Assembly (NCBI GenBank): GCA_900544825.1
Contig: UQWP01000010.1
Coordinates: 1 to 55,771 of the forward strand
Length of the DNA stretch: 55,771 nucleotides
Direction of reading: 5' to 3'
From: an uncultured Prevotella sp.
GTDB taxonomy: Bacteria > Bacteroidota > Bacteroidia > Bacteroidales > Bacteroidaceae
In this document: piece after piece, positions 17,314-24,494 of the stretch
How positions within the stretch are numbered: the stretch's first letter is position 1
How the letters are laid out: each line of letters begins with the position of its first letter
The notes under the pieces: model-generated
Databases searched by the model: none
What the model was told of the DNA's origin: nothing
Seen by the model: the letters and a program-made list of their open reading frames with translations, nothing else
Position numbers and translations under genes: made by a program

Positions 17314-19197
17314 ATGACTAAGAAATTGATAATGATAATAGGCTTGGTGCTTTCATCCATGTTGATGAAAGCCCAGGCTTTTTTTGTGCCTTTTCCGAAG
17401 GCTGGCGACAAGTATTGGCAGAAACAGGTGCCGGTGGCGATGCGCAACGACTATATCCGGTTGGGCAATCTTTATCAGAAGAAACCTTGGAATGCCATTC
17501 CTGCAGAAACTTTTGCCGAGTTCCGAACCAATGGTAACCGCACCCGATACGAGGAGGCTAGCTTTGGTATCAGAAAACAGTTTGTCTGTCTGGTGATGGC
17601 GGAAATCATGCAGGGCAGGGGACGGTTCCTGCCTTCCATCCGCAAAGGCCTACATTATTTTATAGAGAAGGAACCTTGGTGGGGAATCCCGGCGCATTAT
17701 CCGAAAGACCATCCTGAAAAGAATATCCAACCGGTGGATCTCTTCAATGCTGAGACGGCAGGCATGCTTGCCTGGACCCTCTATATGCTGGAAGATGAAA
17801 TCAACAGAAAGGAAAAGGGACTCTGCGACCAGGTGAGAAGCGAGATAGAACACCGGTTCCTAAAGCCGGTATTGAATCAGCCGCAGGGCTGGAAGAACAA
17901 TGCCAACAATTGGAATACCTGGATTACCGCCAACTGGTTGCAGACCGTATTGATCTGCGAACCCGATGCCAAGCAGCGCGATGCAGCCTTCAAGGGAGTG
18001 CAGCAATGTCTGCGAACCTTTATGAAGGGTTATCCCGATGATGGCGGTTGCGAGGAAGGTGTCAGCTATTGGGACTGTGCCGGAGCCTCGTTCTTCGAAT
18101 CGCTCTATTTCATGCAGTTTGCTCCCAAGCAGGCTGTTCTGACATTGAATGAAGCTCAGAAGAAGAAGGTGGAGAACATGGGCAGATTCATCACTACGAT
18201 GTATATTGATGATCTTACCTTCGTGAATTTCTCGGATGCCCAGGCTCAGAATATCCCGAATATCAACATCCTCTTTCCTTATGGAGCCTATCTCCAGAAC
18301 GAACAGATGATGCAGCTGGCGGCATACGTGGGTAAGAAATATCAATACACCCTCAAGCCTACTACGCTTTTCCTGAAATCGGGCAACTATCCGAAACTGG
18401 GCAGAGAGCTGATGCTTCTCTCCATGCTCCCGAAGTATCAGGCAACAGCAGCTGTAGAGCCAAAGACGGAAGATGCCTATCTGGAAAACTCCCAGATTAT
18501 GGTGGCGAGCAACAAGAACTGGTTTGTGGCTGCAAAAGGCGGAAATAATGCTGAAAGTCATAACCACAACGACATCGGCAACTTCATCGTTTATCAGAAC
18601 AGCCAGCCGGTGGTCATCGACCTGGGGCGTGATACCTATACCTCGAAATCATTCAGCAACCAGCGTTTTGAACTGATGAACTGCCGTTCGGCTTATCACA
18701 ATGTGCCGATTATCAATGGATTGGAGCAGAAGGATGGCAAAAAGTATCGTGCCGACAAGGTGAGCCATGTATTCAACGAGGATGTCTCTTCTCTTACCCT
18801 GAATCTCGAAAAGGCTTACACCGAGGGGGCACATGTGGATAAATGGCAGCGTACCATCGCCCTGGATAGGGAATACAACTGGGTGGAAGTAACCGAGCAG
18901 TATAAGCTCGATTCTCTGCAGATAGAGAAGAACCGACTGAACGGTCAGGTATTTGATAATCAGATTATCCTGATGGCTTTCGGCAAGCCTGTGGTGCAGA
19001 AGGCGGGAAGAATCCTGCTTCAGGGCGGCAATGTGCGGTTGGAATATGATGCGCAGTATCTCTCGGCATCGGTAGAAAAGGTGCAGATGACGGATGGCAT
19101 CATGAAGACGCAGTGGAATGATAACGTTTATCGCATCATCCTGCGATTGAACGATAACTATCCGATGGCGAAAGTAAAATATCGCTTCGTGAAATGA
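17314..19197 (+). CDS. Heparinase II/III-like polysaccharide lyase
   Basis: A 627-residue secreted protein (signal peptide 1-22, LMKAQA). It has the heparinase II/III plan: an N-terminal (alpha/alpha) toroid, then beta-sandwiches. Likely active-site residues are Asn in NNANNWNTW, Tyr in DDGGCEEGVSYW and His in ESHNHNDIGNF, the three motifs shared by PL families of this fold. Such lyases cleave next to a uronic acid by beta-elimination and leave a 4,5-unsaturated uronosyl end. GH105 enzymes hydrolyse such ends, and one is encoded at 36846. The two may act in sequence on glucuronate in an acidic arabinogalactan; the exact PL family and substrate are not resolved. Monocistronic with its own promoter. 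Confidence 0.8.
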   Translation: MTKKLIMIIGLVLSSMLMKAQAFFVPFPKAGDKYWQKQVPVAMRNDYIRLGNLYQKKPWNAIPAETFAEFRTNGNRTRYEEASFGIRKQFVCLVMAEIMQGRGRFLPSIRKGLHYFIEKEPWWGIPAHYPKDHPEKNIQPVDLFNAETAGMLAWTLYMLEDEINRKEKGLCDQVRSEIEHRFLKPVLNQPQGWKNNANNWNTWITANWLQTVLICEPDAKQRDAAFKGVQQCLRTFMKGYPDDGGCEEGVSYWDCAGASFFESLYFMQFAPKQAVLTLNEAQKKKVENMGRFITTMYIDDLTFVNFSDAQAQNIPNINILFPYGAYLQNEQMMQLAAYVGKKYQYTLKPTTLFLKSGNYPKLGRELMLLSMLPKYQATAAVEPKTEDAYLENSQIMVASNKNWFVAAKGGNNAESHNHNDIGNFIVYQNSQPVVIDLGRDTYTSKSFSNQRFELMNCRSAYHNVPIINGLEQKDGKKYRADKVSHVFNEDVSSLTLNLEKAYTEGAHVDKWQRTIALDREYNWVEVTEQYKLDSLQIEKNRLNGQVFDNQIILMAFGKPVVQKAGRILLQGGNVRLEYDAQYLSASVEKVQMTDGIMKTQWNDNVYRIILRLNDNYPMAKVKYRFVK

Positions 19198-19205
19198 TTT
19201 TTTAT

Positions 19206-19781
19206 GAGAAAAAGTCTCAAAGTCTCATTTTGTGAGGTGGTTTGTATTGTATATGCTTGATATATAGTAAGATATAGAAATGAGACTTTTCTGATTCTTT
19301 TACAAGAAGTATCATTAAAGTATCATTAAAGTCTCATGAAAGCTTCATTAAAGTCTCATAAAATTGATTGTGTCTAGTTTTTCAGTTAATCAAGTAATGA
19401 AGTGTCTATTGAAATCGTAAGAGTCTCTCCATTAGTTGGTCTGTATATGCCCGTCTGATGGTCTCTTAGGGACCAAGTGATGGTCATTGACAGACCAAGT
19501 GACGGTCGCTTATAGCCCGTGCGATGGGTACTGAGTGCCCAAAGTGTGGTGTGATTTTTGGGCACTTCATAAGTAAGCTGCTAAGGGCTTATATATCAAT
19601 GTTTAGTGATGTTTTTTATGATGCATAGTGCCGCTTTTATGATACTTCGTGATGCTTTTATGATACATCTATGATACTTCTTGTAAAATTATTAGAAAAG
19701 TCTCATTTGTGTTAATGTGTTGACTATTAATTAGATAAATGGCTTTTTACTGCGAAAAATGAGACTTTGATACTTTTTCTC
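19206..19781. repeat. 576-bp concentric inverted-repeat element
   Basis: Outer arms 19206-19228 and 19759-19781 match at 22 of 23 positions in inverted orientation. Inner arms 19279-19315 and 19671-19707 match at 34 of 37. Both pairs, and the hairpin array at 19435-19545, share a centre near 19490-19494. The stretches inside the arms are full of AGTATCAT, AAGTCTCAT and TTATGATAC iterations. No open frame is supported. The element fills the gap between the convergent lyase and Rpn-like genes. Confidence 0.85.
19435..19545. repeat. Five tandem 22-nt hairpin units with 7-nt loops
   Basis: Units start at 19435, 19457, 19479, 19501 and 19523. Each has a 4-5 bp stem and a 7-nt loop: TGGTC/GACCA in units 2 and 3, CGGTC/GCCCG in unit 4 (one mismatch), TGGGT/GCCCA in unit 5, GGTC/GCCC in unit 1 (one mismatch). 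Loop sequences differ while paired positions co-vary. After unit 5, GTGCCCAAA can also pair with TTTGGGCAC at 19557-19565. Confidence 0.75.
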
Positions 19782-19810
19782 GCTAAAAACTTTTTTTCAC
19801 TGGAAATAGA

Positions 19811-19853
19811 AAGGGTCTATATGCCACGATGAACAGGTGGCGTATAGACCCTT
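19811..19853. terminator. Long-stem terminator after the Rpn-like gene
   Basis: AAGGGTCTATATGCCAC (19811-19827) pairs with GTGGCGTATAGACCCTT (19837-19853) at 16 of 17 positions around a 9-nt loop. On the minus strand it follows the Rpn-like stop codon by 24 bp and is followed by a T-rich tail. Confidence 0.8.
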
Positions 19854-19876
19854 GATTATATGGTGATATTCGAAAT

Positions 19877-20791
19877 CTACATCTCCGCTTTCAGCAGCTT
19901 TATCTCCTCTGCCGTCAACCCCGTCATATCCATGACCGATGCATCATCCATTCCATTAGCCAGCATCTTCTTAGCAATCTCAAGGCTTCGCTGGTTCATG
20001 CCTTCTTCCATGCCTTCTGCTCTGCCTTTCTCCATGCCTTGCTTCATGCCCATTTCCATTCCTTTCTCCATTCCTTTCTGGTATCTGTCATCCAGGAGGG
20101 TTCTTTCAACACTTACCGAATCCCAGAACTTATCGTAGGCTCTGAGCTCGGCATCCGAGAAACCGGAAATCTCCAGCTCCTCTACGGCTTTTCCTATCTC
20201 TGGATCATTAAGCAGGTCGGAAGGAATTTCCTTCGTATTGGAATTGATTTCCGTGAGGAAACGGAGCCATAATACCATCATGCGTTTGTCGGCGATGGAA
20301 TGAGGAGTGAACTTCGGGAGTTCAATGAAGGTAAAATGTAAGCCCTCGATGACCTTATTGCTATCCTTATCATGCACGATGCGGTAGTTGTGGATGAAAT
20401 CCGGAGTGTCATGCACAAAGATATCATTCACAAGATTCAAGGAATACACGGGTTGGAGTTCGCTGTATTTTCCTCCCTTTTTAGCCTGACTCACATAGAG
20501 CTTCGATGCATTGAACAGTACTCGCTGCTGGAAAGCGTCAGACCATTCCATCTGCATCTCCACGCAGAACTTTCTGCCTCTGACATCTGTGCAGAGTACA
20601 TCCACAATGGTGTTCTTGCCCCCTTCGAGCTGGGGCACAAGTTCTGTAGGCAGATACTTGATTTCTTGTATCTGCTCCTCGTCGCTGAGTGGCAGGAGTG
20701 CGTTCAGAAGGCTGATCAGTCTTGCGGGATGATTGCCGAATATCTTCTTGAACGTGAGGTCTGCCTTAGGATCTAAGTACTTCATAACCAT
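19877..20791 (-). CDS. Rpn-family PD-(D/E)XK nuclease / putative transposase
   Basis: A 304-residue cytosolic protein of the PDDEXK_2 (Rpn, recombination-promoting nuclease) family, often annotated as transposase. The N-terminus has the typical LDPKADLTFKKIFG. Candidate catalytic residues are Asp64 (NTIVDVLC), Glu78 and Gln80 (CVEMQM); Gln in the Lys position is usual for this family. Residues about 238-268 are a Met-Gly-Glu repeat (KGMEKGMEMGMKQG), and the C-terminus LTAEEIKLLKAEM is the family tail. No flanking insertion-sequence ends are seen. The start can be ATG 20791 or 20785. The upstream 53 bp nearly match those of ATPase 2, so common control is likely. A second family member begins at 55544. 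Confidence 0.88.
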   Translation of the reverse strand: MVMKYLDPKADLTFKKIFGNHPARLISLLNALLPLSDEEQIQEIKYLPTELVPQLEGGKNTIVDVLCTDVRGRKFCVEMQMEWSDAFQQRVLFNASKLYVSQAKKGGKYSELQPVYSLNLVNDIFVHDTPDFIHNYRIVHDKDSNKVIEGLHFTFIELPKFTPHSIADKRMMVLWLRFLTEINSNTKEIPSDLLNDPEIGKAVEELEISGFSDAELRAYDKFWDSVSVERTLLDDRYQKGMEKGMEMGMKQGMEKGRAEGMEEGMNQRSLEIAKKMLANGMDDASVMDMTGLTAEEIKLLKAEM

Positions 20792-20813
20792 CTGTTTTAT
20801 AATTATCTACCGC

Positions 20814-20897
20814 AAAGTTACAAAAAATATGAGATTACGGCAACTTTTAAATGAAAAATCTGTCGTTCTCTCGAAAAAAAGTGCGATTGCGACAACA
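20814..20897 (-). promoter_or_regulatory. Iteron promoter of the Rpn-like gene
   Basis: The -7 box (TAACTTTG on the minus strand, 20814-20821) is followed upstream by GAGATTACGGCAAC (20832), an inverted partial copy (CTGTCG, about 20861) and GCGATTGCGACAAC (20884). Bases 20814-20866 match 22629-22681 before ATPase 2 at 49 of 53 positions. Confidence 0.7.
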
Positions 20898-21007
20898 TCC
20901 CTGAATTCTCAACCCTGTTTCCTTGGCGATTGTCTTTTGCGAAGCAGGTAAAATCTTCCTTTATGGAAATTGTTTCTCCTGCATGAGCAACATGTTTTTA
21001 TCATTAG

Positions 21008-21055
21008 GGAAAATCTTTTGAACGGCGGTTCAACGTCGCTGAACGGAGATTTTCC
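21008..21055 (-). terminator. Probable terminator of ATPase 2
   Basis: GGAAAATCT (21008-21016) pairs with AGATTTTCC (21047-21055). The interval contains GAACGG and GTTCAACGTCGCTGAAC, which can form an inner hairpin. It lies about 90 bp past the ATPase 2 stop codon. The rest of the 350-bp gap holds the iteron promoter and a short ATPase-like scar. Confidence 0.5.
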
Positions 21056-21142
21056 TTTATTACAACAACTTTTTCCTCTAGGCTTTAGAAGTTGTCAGAT
21101 ACTAGCATCGGGTTTCTTCCTGAAATGTGCAGGGTTTATGCC

Positions 21143-22600
21143 TTATTTTTCAAACAGATCGTTTCCTGTTACCTGCCTGTTGATCTTTCTTGCATACATA
21201 TTATTATATAGACCATGTGGCGTGACAAAGGTTGGAATGAGCGTCTTGGTCGTCTTCGTCACCTTCTTGAACACCTTTAGGCGGTGTGCCAGATGTGCAT
21301 CGTATGCCTTGCTGATTTCATATTCCCCATTGCAATACTTCATTTCGCAAATAGAAATCGATCTGTCAGAACGGTCTATCAGCAGGTCTATCTGTGTTCC
21401 ATGCTTCAGGTCTTCATCAGCTTCCTCATCTGCCATAACTTTGGCTGTAGGTCGGTAAGACCATGAACAAGGGGTGTTGATGCTGCCGTCTATGCCCAGC
21501 GCCTTGACTATTTCGTTGATGTGGTGAAGGCATACGATTTCAAAGGCATGGCCGCACCATGATTCATACTCTGGTGTGGTCTGTATCTTCACCCAGTAGT
21601 TGTCGAGGAAAGAACCCTTGTTATGCATGAATTTGAAGTAAAACAGGCAGAAGGGATCTATCAGCTGATACATCATATCTTTCTTCGACTTGCCGAACGG
21701 GATGTAGCTGCGGATGAAATCACATTGCTCCAGTTCCTTGAGTATCAGACTGAATCTTCCGTTGTTAGCCAATCCCGTAGCATCCAGCAGGTCAAGTCGG
21801 GTCATGCCTTTGCCTTTGTTCTTCAAGGCTGTGACGATGGTAAGATGGTTGTCGGCTTTCTTGAAGAGCGAATTGAACAGTCGGTCAAACTCTTCGGTGA
21901 GTTCTCCGCCACGTGTGAAGCAAAGTTGCTGGATGTTCTGAGCCACACTTTTGTTGTTCTCGAAAAGAGATAGGTAATAAGCCACGCCGCCCATTGCCAT
22001 ATAGCACTCGATGATTTCCGGTCGTTCATAATAGAAACCCTGTGATTTGAAATACTCTTCTACCTCATGCAGCTTGAATGGTGATAGCAGAATATTGTGG
22101 GTGATGCGATTGTGGAGCCCTCCTCGTGAATTGATAACTTGGTTGAGCATCCAGGTGGTAGCACTTCCGCAGGCTATCAGTTTGATGTCGTTGCGGTAGG
22201 AAGCCCAGTCGTTCCAGAAATGTTCCAGAGCGCTGATGAAGTGGGAAGCATACGTGTCGAACCAGGGAAGTTCATCGAAGAAGATAATCTTTATTCCTTC
22301 TGGCATCTTTTCCAATGCTTTCTGAAGAAGTCGGAAGGCTTCCGGCCAATTAGCGGCATCTGTCTCTATGCCTAACTGGTCGTTGAGGGCGAAGCTGAAA
22401 CTTGCTAGCTGCTCCTTGGTTGAAACATTGTCTTTGCCCGTGATGCGGAATGCAAACCGGTTTTCAAACAGTTCTTTTACCAGAAAAGTCTTGCCTACAC
22501 GTCGCCTGCCATAGATGGCTATAAATTCAGATTTACGGCTTGAAATATAGTTTTCAAGCTTTTCTATCTCTTGTTCTCTGCCTATAATATTCTCCTTCAT
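21143..22600 (-). CDS. ATPase_2/DUF234 ATPase-nuclease fusion (ATPase 2)
   Basis: A 485-residue cytosolic P-loop ATPase of the archaeal-type ATPase_2 family, with a DUF234-like C-terminal domain. Walker A is GRRRVGKT (31-38); Walker B is IIFFDELPW (Asp109, Glu110). The middle part looks like a winged helix (GMTRLDLLDATGLANNGRFS). The C-terminus has IDLLID (Asp405) and CEMKY (Glu419, Lys421), a PD-(D/E)XK signature, so a metal-dependent nuclease is plausible. Cellular function of the family is not established. The start is the ATG after the TAACTTTG promoter. Three copies of a GAGATTACGACA motif in alternating orientation cover the promoter. Related to ATPase 3, which lies just upstream in the same direction. 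Confidence 0.88.
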   Translation of the reverse strand: MKENIIGREQEIEKLENYISSRKSEFIAIYGRRRVGKTFLVKELFENRFAFRITGKDNVSTKEQLASFSFALNDQLGIETDAANWPEAFRLLQKALEKMPEGIKIIFFDELPWFDTYASHFISALEHFWNDWASYRNDIKLIACGSATTWMLNQVINSRGGLHNRITHNILLSPFKLHEVEEYFKSQGFYYERPEIIECYMAMGGVAYYLSLFENNKSVAQNIQQLCFTRGGELTEEFDRLFNSLFKKADNHLTIVTALKNKGKGMTRLDLLDATGLANNGRFSLILKELEQCDFIRSYIPFGKSKKDMMYQLIDPFCLFYFKFMHNKGSFLDNYWVKIQTTPEYESWCGHAFEIVCLHHINEIVKALGIDGSINTPCSWSYRPTAKVMADEEADEDLKHGTQIDLLIDRSDRSISICEMKYCNGEYEISKAYDAHLAHRLKVFKKVTKTTKTLIPTFVTPHGLYNNMYARKINRQVTGNDLFEK

Positions 22601-22628
22601 ATCTATCTCATATTAGTGAAACCTGTCG

Positions 22629-22716
22629 CAAAGTTACAAAAAAAATGAGATTACGACAACTTTTAAGCGAAAAATCTGTCGCAATCTCGCTTTTTTATTG
22701 AGATTACGACAGATTT
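22629..22716 (-). repeat. Iterons and promoter of ATPase 2
   Basis: The -7 box TAACTTTG is at 22629-22636 (minus). Motif copies are GAGATTACGACAAC at 22647 (direct), TCTGTCGCAATCTC ending at 22688 (inverted) and GAGATTACGACAGATTT at 22700 (direct). The two direct copies are 53 bp apart. The first 53 bp recur before the Rpn-like gene. Confidence 0.8.
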
Positions 22717-22751
22717 CTATGGATTTCGCACAGAATTGTTACTGGAAATCA

Positions 22752-22813
22752 TATTTATTAGTCGTGGAAATGTGCGAAAAAACGATAGATTTCCACGACT
22801 AATAATACTAATT
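22752..22813. repeat. 62-bp palindromic element, copy 1
   Basis: A perfect 17-bp inverted repeat (arms 22755-22771 and 22789-22805, core TTAGTCGTGGAAAT) with a 17-nt loop. All 62 bp recur at 24433-24494 with one difference. The copies lie on either side of the ATPase 3 cassette in direct orientation. Confidence 0.9.
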
Positions 22814-22866
22814 GGCATTTTCTACAACATCCGCCGTGAGCGTCGTTGCGAGTTGATTTATACAAA

Positions 22867-24309
22867 TTAGATGCGGAATAGGTCATTCATGGTGATGACT
22901 TTCTGTATCCTTCCGGCATACTCATTGAATTTCAAGCCGTATGTTGTGATGAGTGTCAGGTGAAGGGCATTCTTGCAATGGGTTTCTTCCTGAAATGTGC
23001 TGAGCTTATGGCGCAAGTTCTTGTCGTAGCTGGCGTTGATAGAGAAGTCATCTTCGCAAAACTTCATCTCGCAGATATTACAGATGTGGTCTGCTCGTTC
23101 GATAACCAGATCTATCTGTGCTCCATCTTTTTCTTTTCTGCTCTTCCATGGGCTTGATTCTGTCTGTACTCCGCTAATGCCAAGCGCCTGTTTGATTTGT
23201 GGCAAATGGTAGATGCAAAGTGATTCGAAGGTGAAGCCTCGCCAAGCCGTAAGGGAGGGTGTCAGTAAATTATCCTGCCAAAAGCTCGGATTGGTAGTCT
23301 TCTTGCCATCAATGAAGGAAAGATAGAATTTGCTGTAGAAGTCGGTAAGACGATAGTAAACCTCTCTCTTCGGATAGTCGTATTTGATATATGAGGTAAT
23401 GAAGTCGCTCACTTCCAGAGTCTTCAGAGTCATAGAGAGGCCGCCACCGTCTGCAAGTTTCGTCAGTTCCAGTATCTCTTTTCTTGTGTATCCTTGTTGC
23501 TTCTTTGCCAGTAATCGTACAATCTTCTTGCAGTCTTCAGCGTTCGTAAAGAGTGAAGAGTAGAGACGGTCGAATTCTAACTTGAGCTTGGCGTTTGGCT
23601 CGAAGAAGAGGCGATCTATGTTTTGCGCCAGGCTCTTTCCCTTTTGGAGCATAGATATATAATAAGGTATGCCACCTGTAGCCATATAGCATTGTACTTG
23701 GTCGAATTTAGACATTACGATATGGTTTGCCTGGTAAAATCTCTCACATTCCCCCAAGGTGAAAGGACGGAGTTTGATTTCATCTGTAGTTCGATCGAAG
23801 AGTCCTCCCTTGTTGTTGAGGAGTTTGTCTGAAATCCAAGAGGTGGCAGAGCCGCAGACGATGAGCATTAAGTTCTCTCTGCCAGCTCCCCATCCATTCC
23901 AAAAATGTTCCAAGGCGGTAATGAAGCCGGAACGGGGAGTATCCATCCATGGAAGTTCATCGATGAATACAACTTGTCGGTTGTTGGTGTCTTTTTTTTC
24001 CAGCAGGGATATGAGCGCATCAAATGCTTCCAGCCAGTCGGTTGGAACTCGTTTGATATCGCTGCCATACTTGATGAGCGAAGAGTAGAAATTGCTAAGT
24101 TGCTGCTCCTTCAGTTTCTTGCCTTGTAATTCGTATGGCGAGAGTCCTGTGTGGTAGAATGCAAACTTGTCGCCTAACAATTCTCTTATCAGAAAGGTCT
24201 TGCCGACTCTTCTTCTACCATATACTACTGCAAAAACAGGTTTGTTTGTTTGATATAGAGCCTCAATCTCCTTGATTTCAGGCTCTCTTCCTATAATCTC
24301 TTGTGCCAT
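22867..24309 (-). CDS. ATPase_2/DUF234 ATPase-nuclease fusion (ATPase 3)
   Basis: A 480-residue relative of ATPase 2. Walker A is GRRRVGKT (31-38); Walker B is VVFIDELPW. Subfamily features include the WNGW-G loop, SATSWI, a winged-helix stretch (GYTRKEILELTKLADGGGLS) and the C-terminal IDLVIE (Asp400) and CEMKF (Glu414, Lys416) nuclease pattern. The start at 24309 (MAQEIIGRE) is chosen because it aligns with MKENIIGRE of ATPase 2 and follows TATCTTTG (24331-24338). The open frame extends 17 codons into the promoter. Function is not known. The gene with its iterons is bracketed by two 62-bp palindromes, the appearance of a discrete cassette. Confidence 0.87.
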   Translation of the reverse strand: MAQEIIGREPEIKEIEALYQTNKPVFAVVYGRRRVGKTFLIRELLGDKFAFYHTGLSPYELQGKKLKEQQLSNFYSSLIKYGSDIKRVPTDWLEAFDALISLLEKKDTNNRQVVFIDELPWMDTPRSGFITALEHFWNGWGAGRENLMLIVCGSATSWISDKLLNNKGGLFDRTTDEIKLRPFTLGECERFYQANHIVMSKFDQVQCYMATGGIPYYISMLQKGKSLAQNIDRLFFEPNAKLKLEFDRLYSSLFTNAEDCKKIVRLLAKKQQGYTRKEILELTKLADGGGLSMTLKTLEVSDFITSYIKYDYPKREVYYRLTDFYSKFYLSFIDGKKTTNPSFWQDNLLTPSLTAWRGFTFESLCIYHLPQIKQALGISGVQTESSPWKSRKEKDGAQIDLVIERADHICNICEMKFCEDDFSINASYDKNLRHKLSTFQEETHCKNALHLTLITTYGLKFNEYAGRIQKVITMNDLFRI

Positions 24310-24348
24310 AATGATGTCGTTATTTTGCTGCAAAGATACTAAAAATAT

Positions 24349-24422
24349 CGTTTCGCGCAAAATAATGAGTCACTATTTTGCGCGAAATGGGTTAAAAACA
24401 CTGTTTCGCGCAGAATAGTGAT
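24349..24422 (-). repeat. Iterons upstream of ATPase 3
   Basis: Motif TTTCGCGCAAAATA(A/G)TGA occurs as direct (24351), inverted (ending 24387) and direct (24404) copies. The direct copies are 53 bp apart, the same as for ATPase 2 although the motif is different. The array starts 11 bp upstream of the -7 box at 24331-24338. Confidence 0.8.
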
Positions 24423-24432
24423 AGGGAGATAG

Positions 24433-24494
24433 TATTTATTAGTCGTGGAAATGTGCGAAAAAACGGTAGATTTCCACGACTAATAATACTAATT
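24433..24494. repeat. 62-bp palindromic element, copy 2
   Basis: Arms 24436-24452 and 24470-24486 form a perfect 17-bp stem. Its right end includes the TAG stop codon of the sensor gene (24489-24491), so here it may also end that transcript. It differs from copy 1 only in one loop base. Confidence 0.9.

Noticed and set aside
19435..19545. tRNA or tRNA-like gene
   Set aside because: 5-bp stems with 7-nt loops recall tRNA arms, but there is no acceptor stem, T-loop or D-loop sequence and the units repeat five times.
19877..20791. Insertion sequence carrying a transposase
   Set aside because: The protein is Rpn-like, but no terminal inverted repeats with target duplication flank it; the nearby concentric repeat lies on one side only.
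24310..24360. 17-codon upstream extension of ATPase 3
   Set aside because: It spans the -7 box, and the start at 24309 aligns with ATPase 2.
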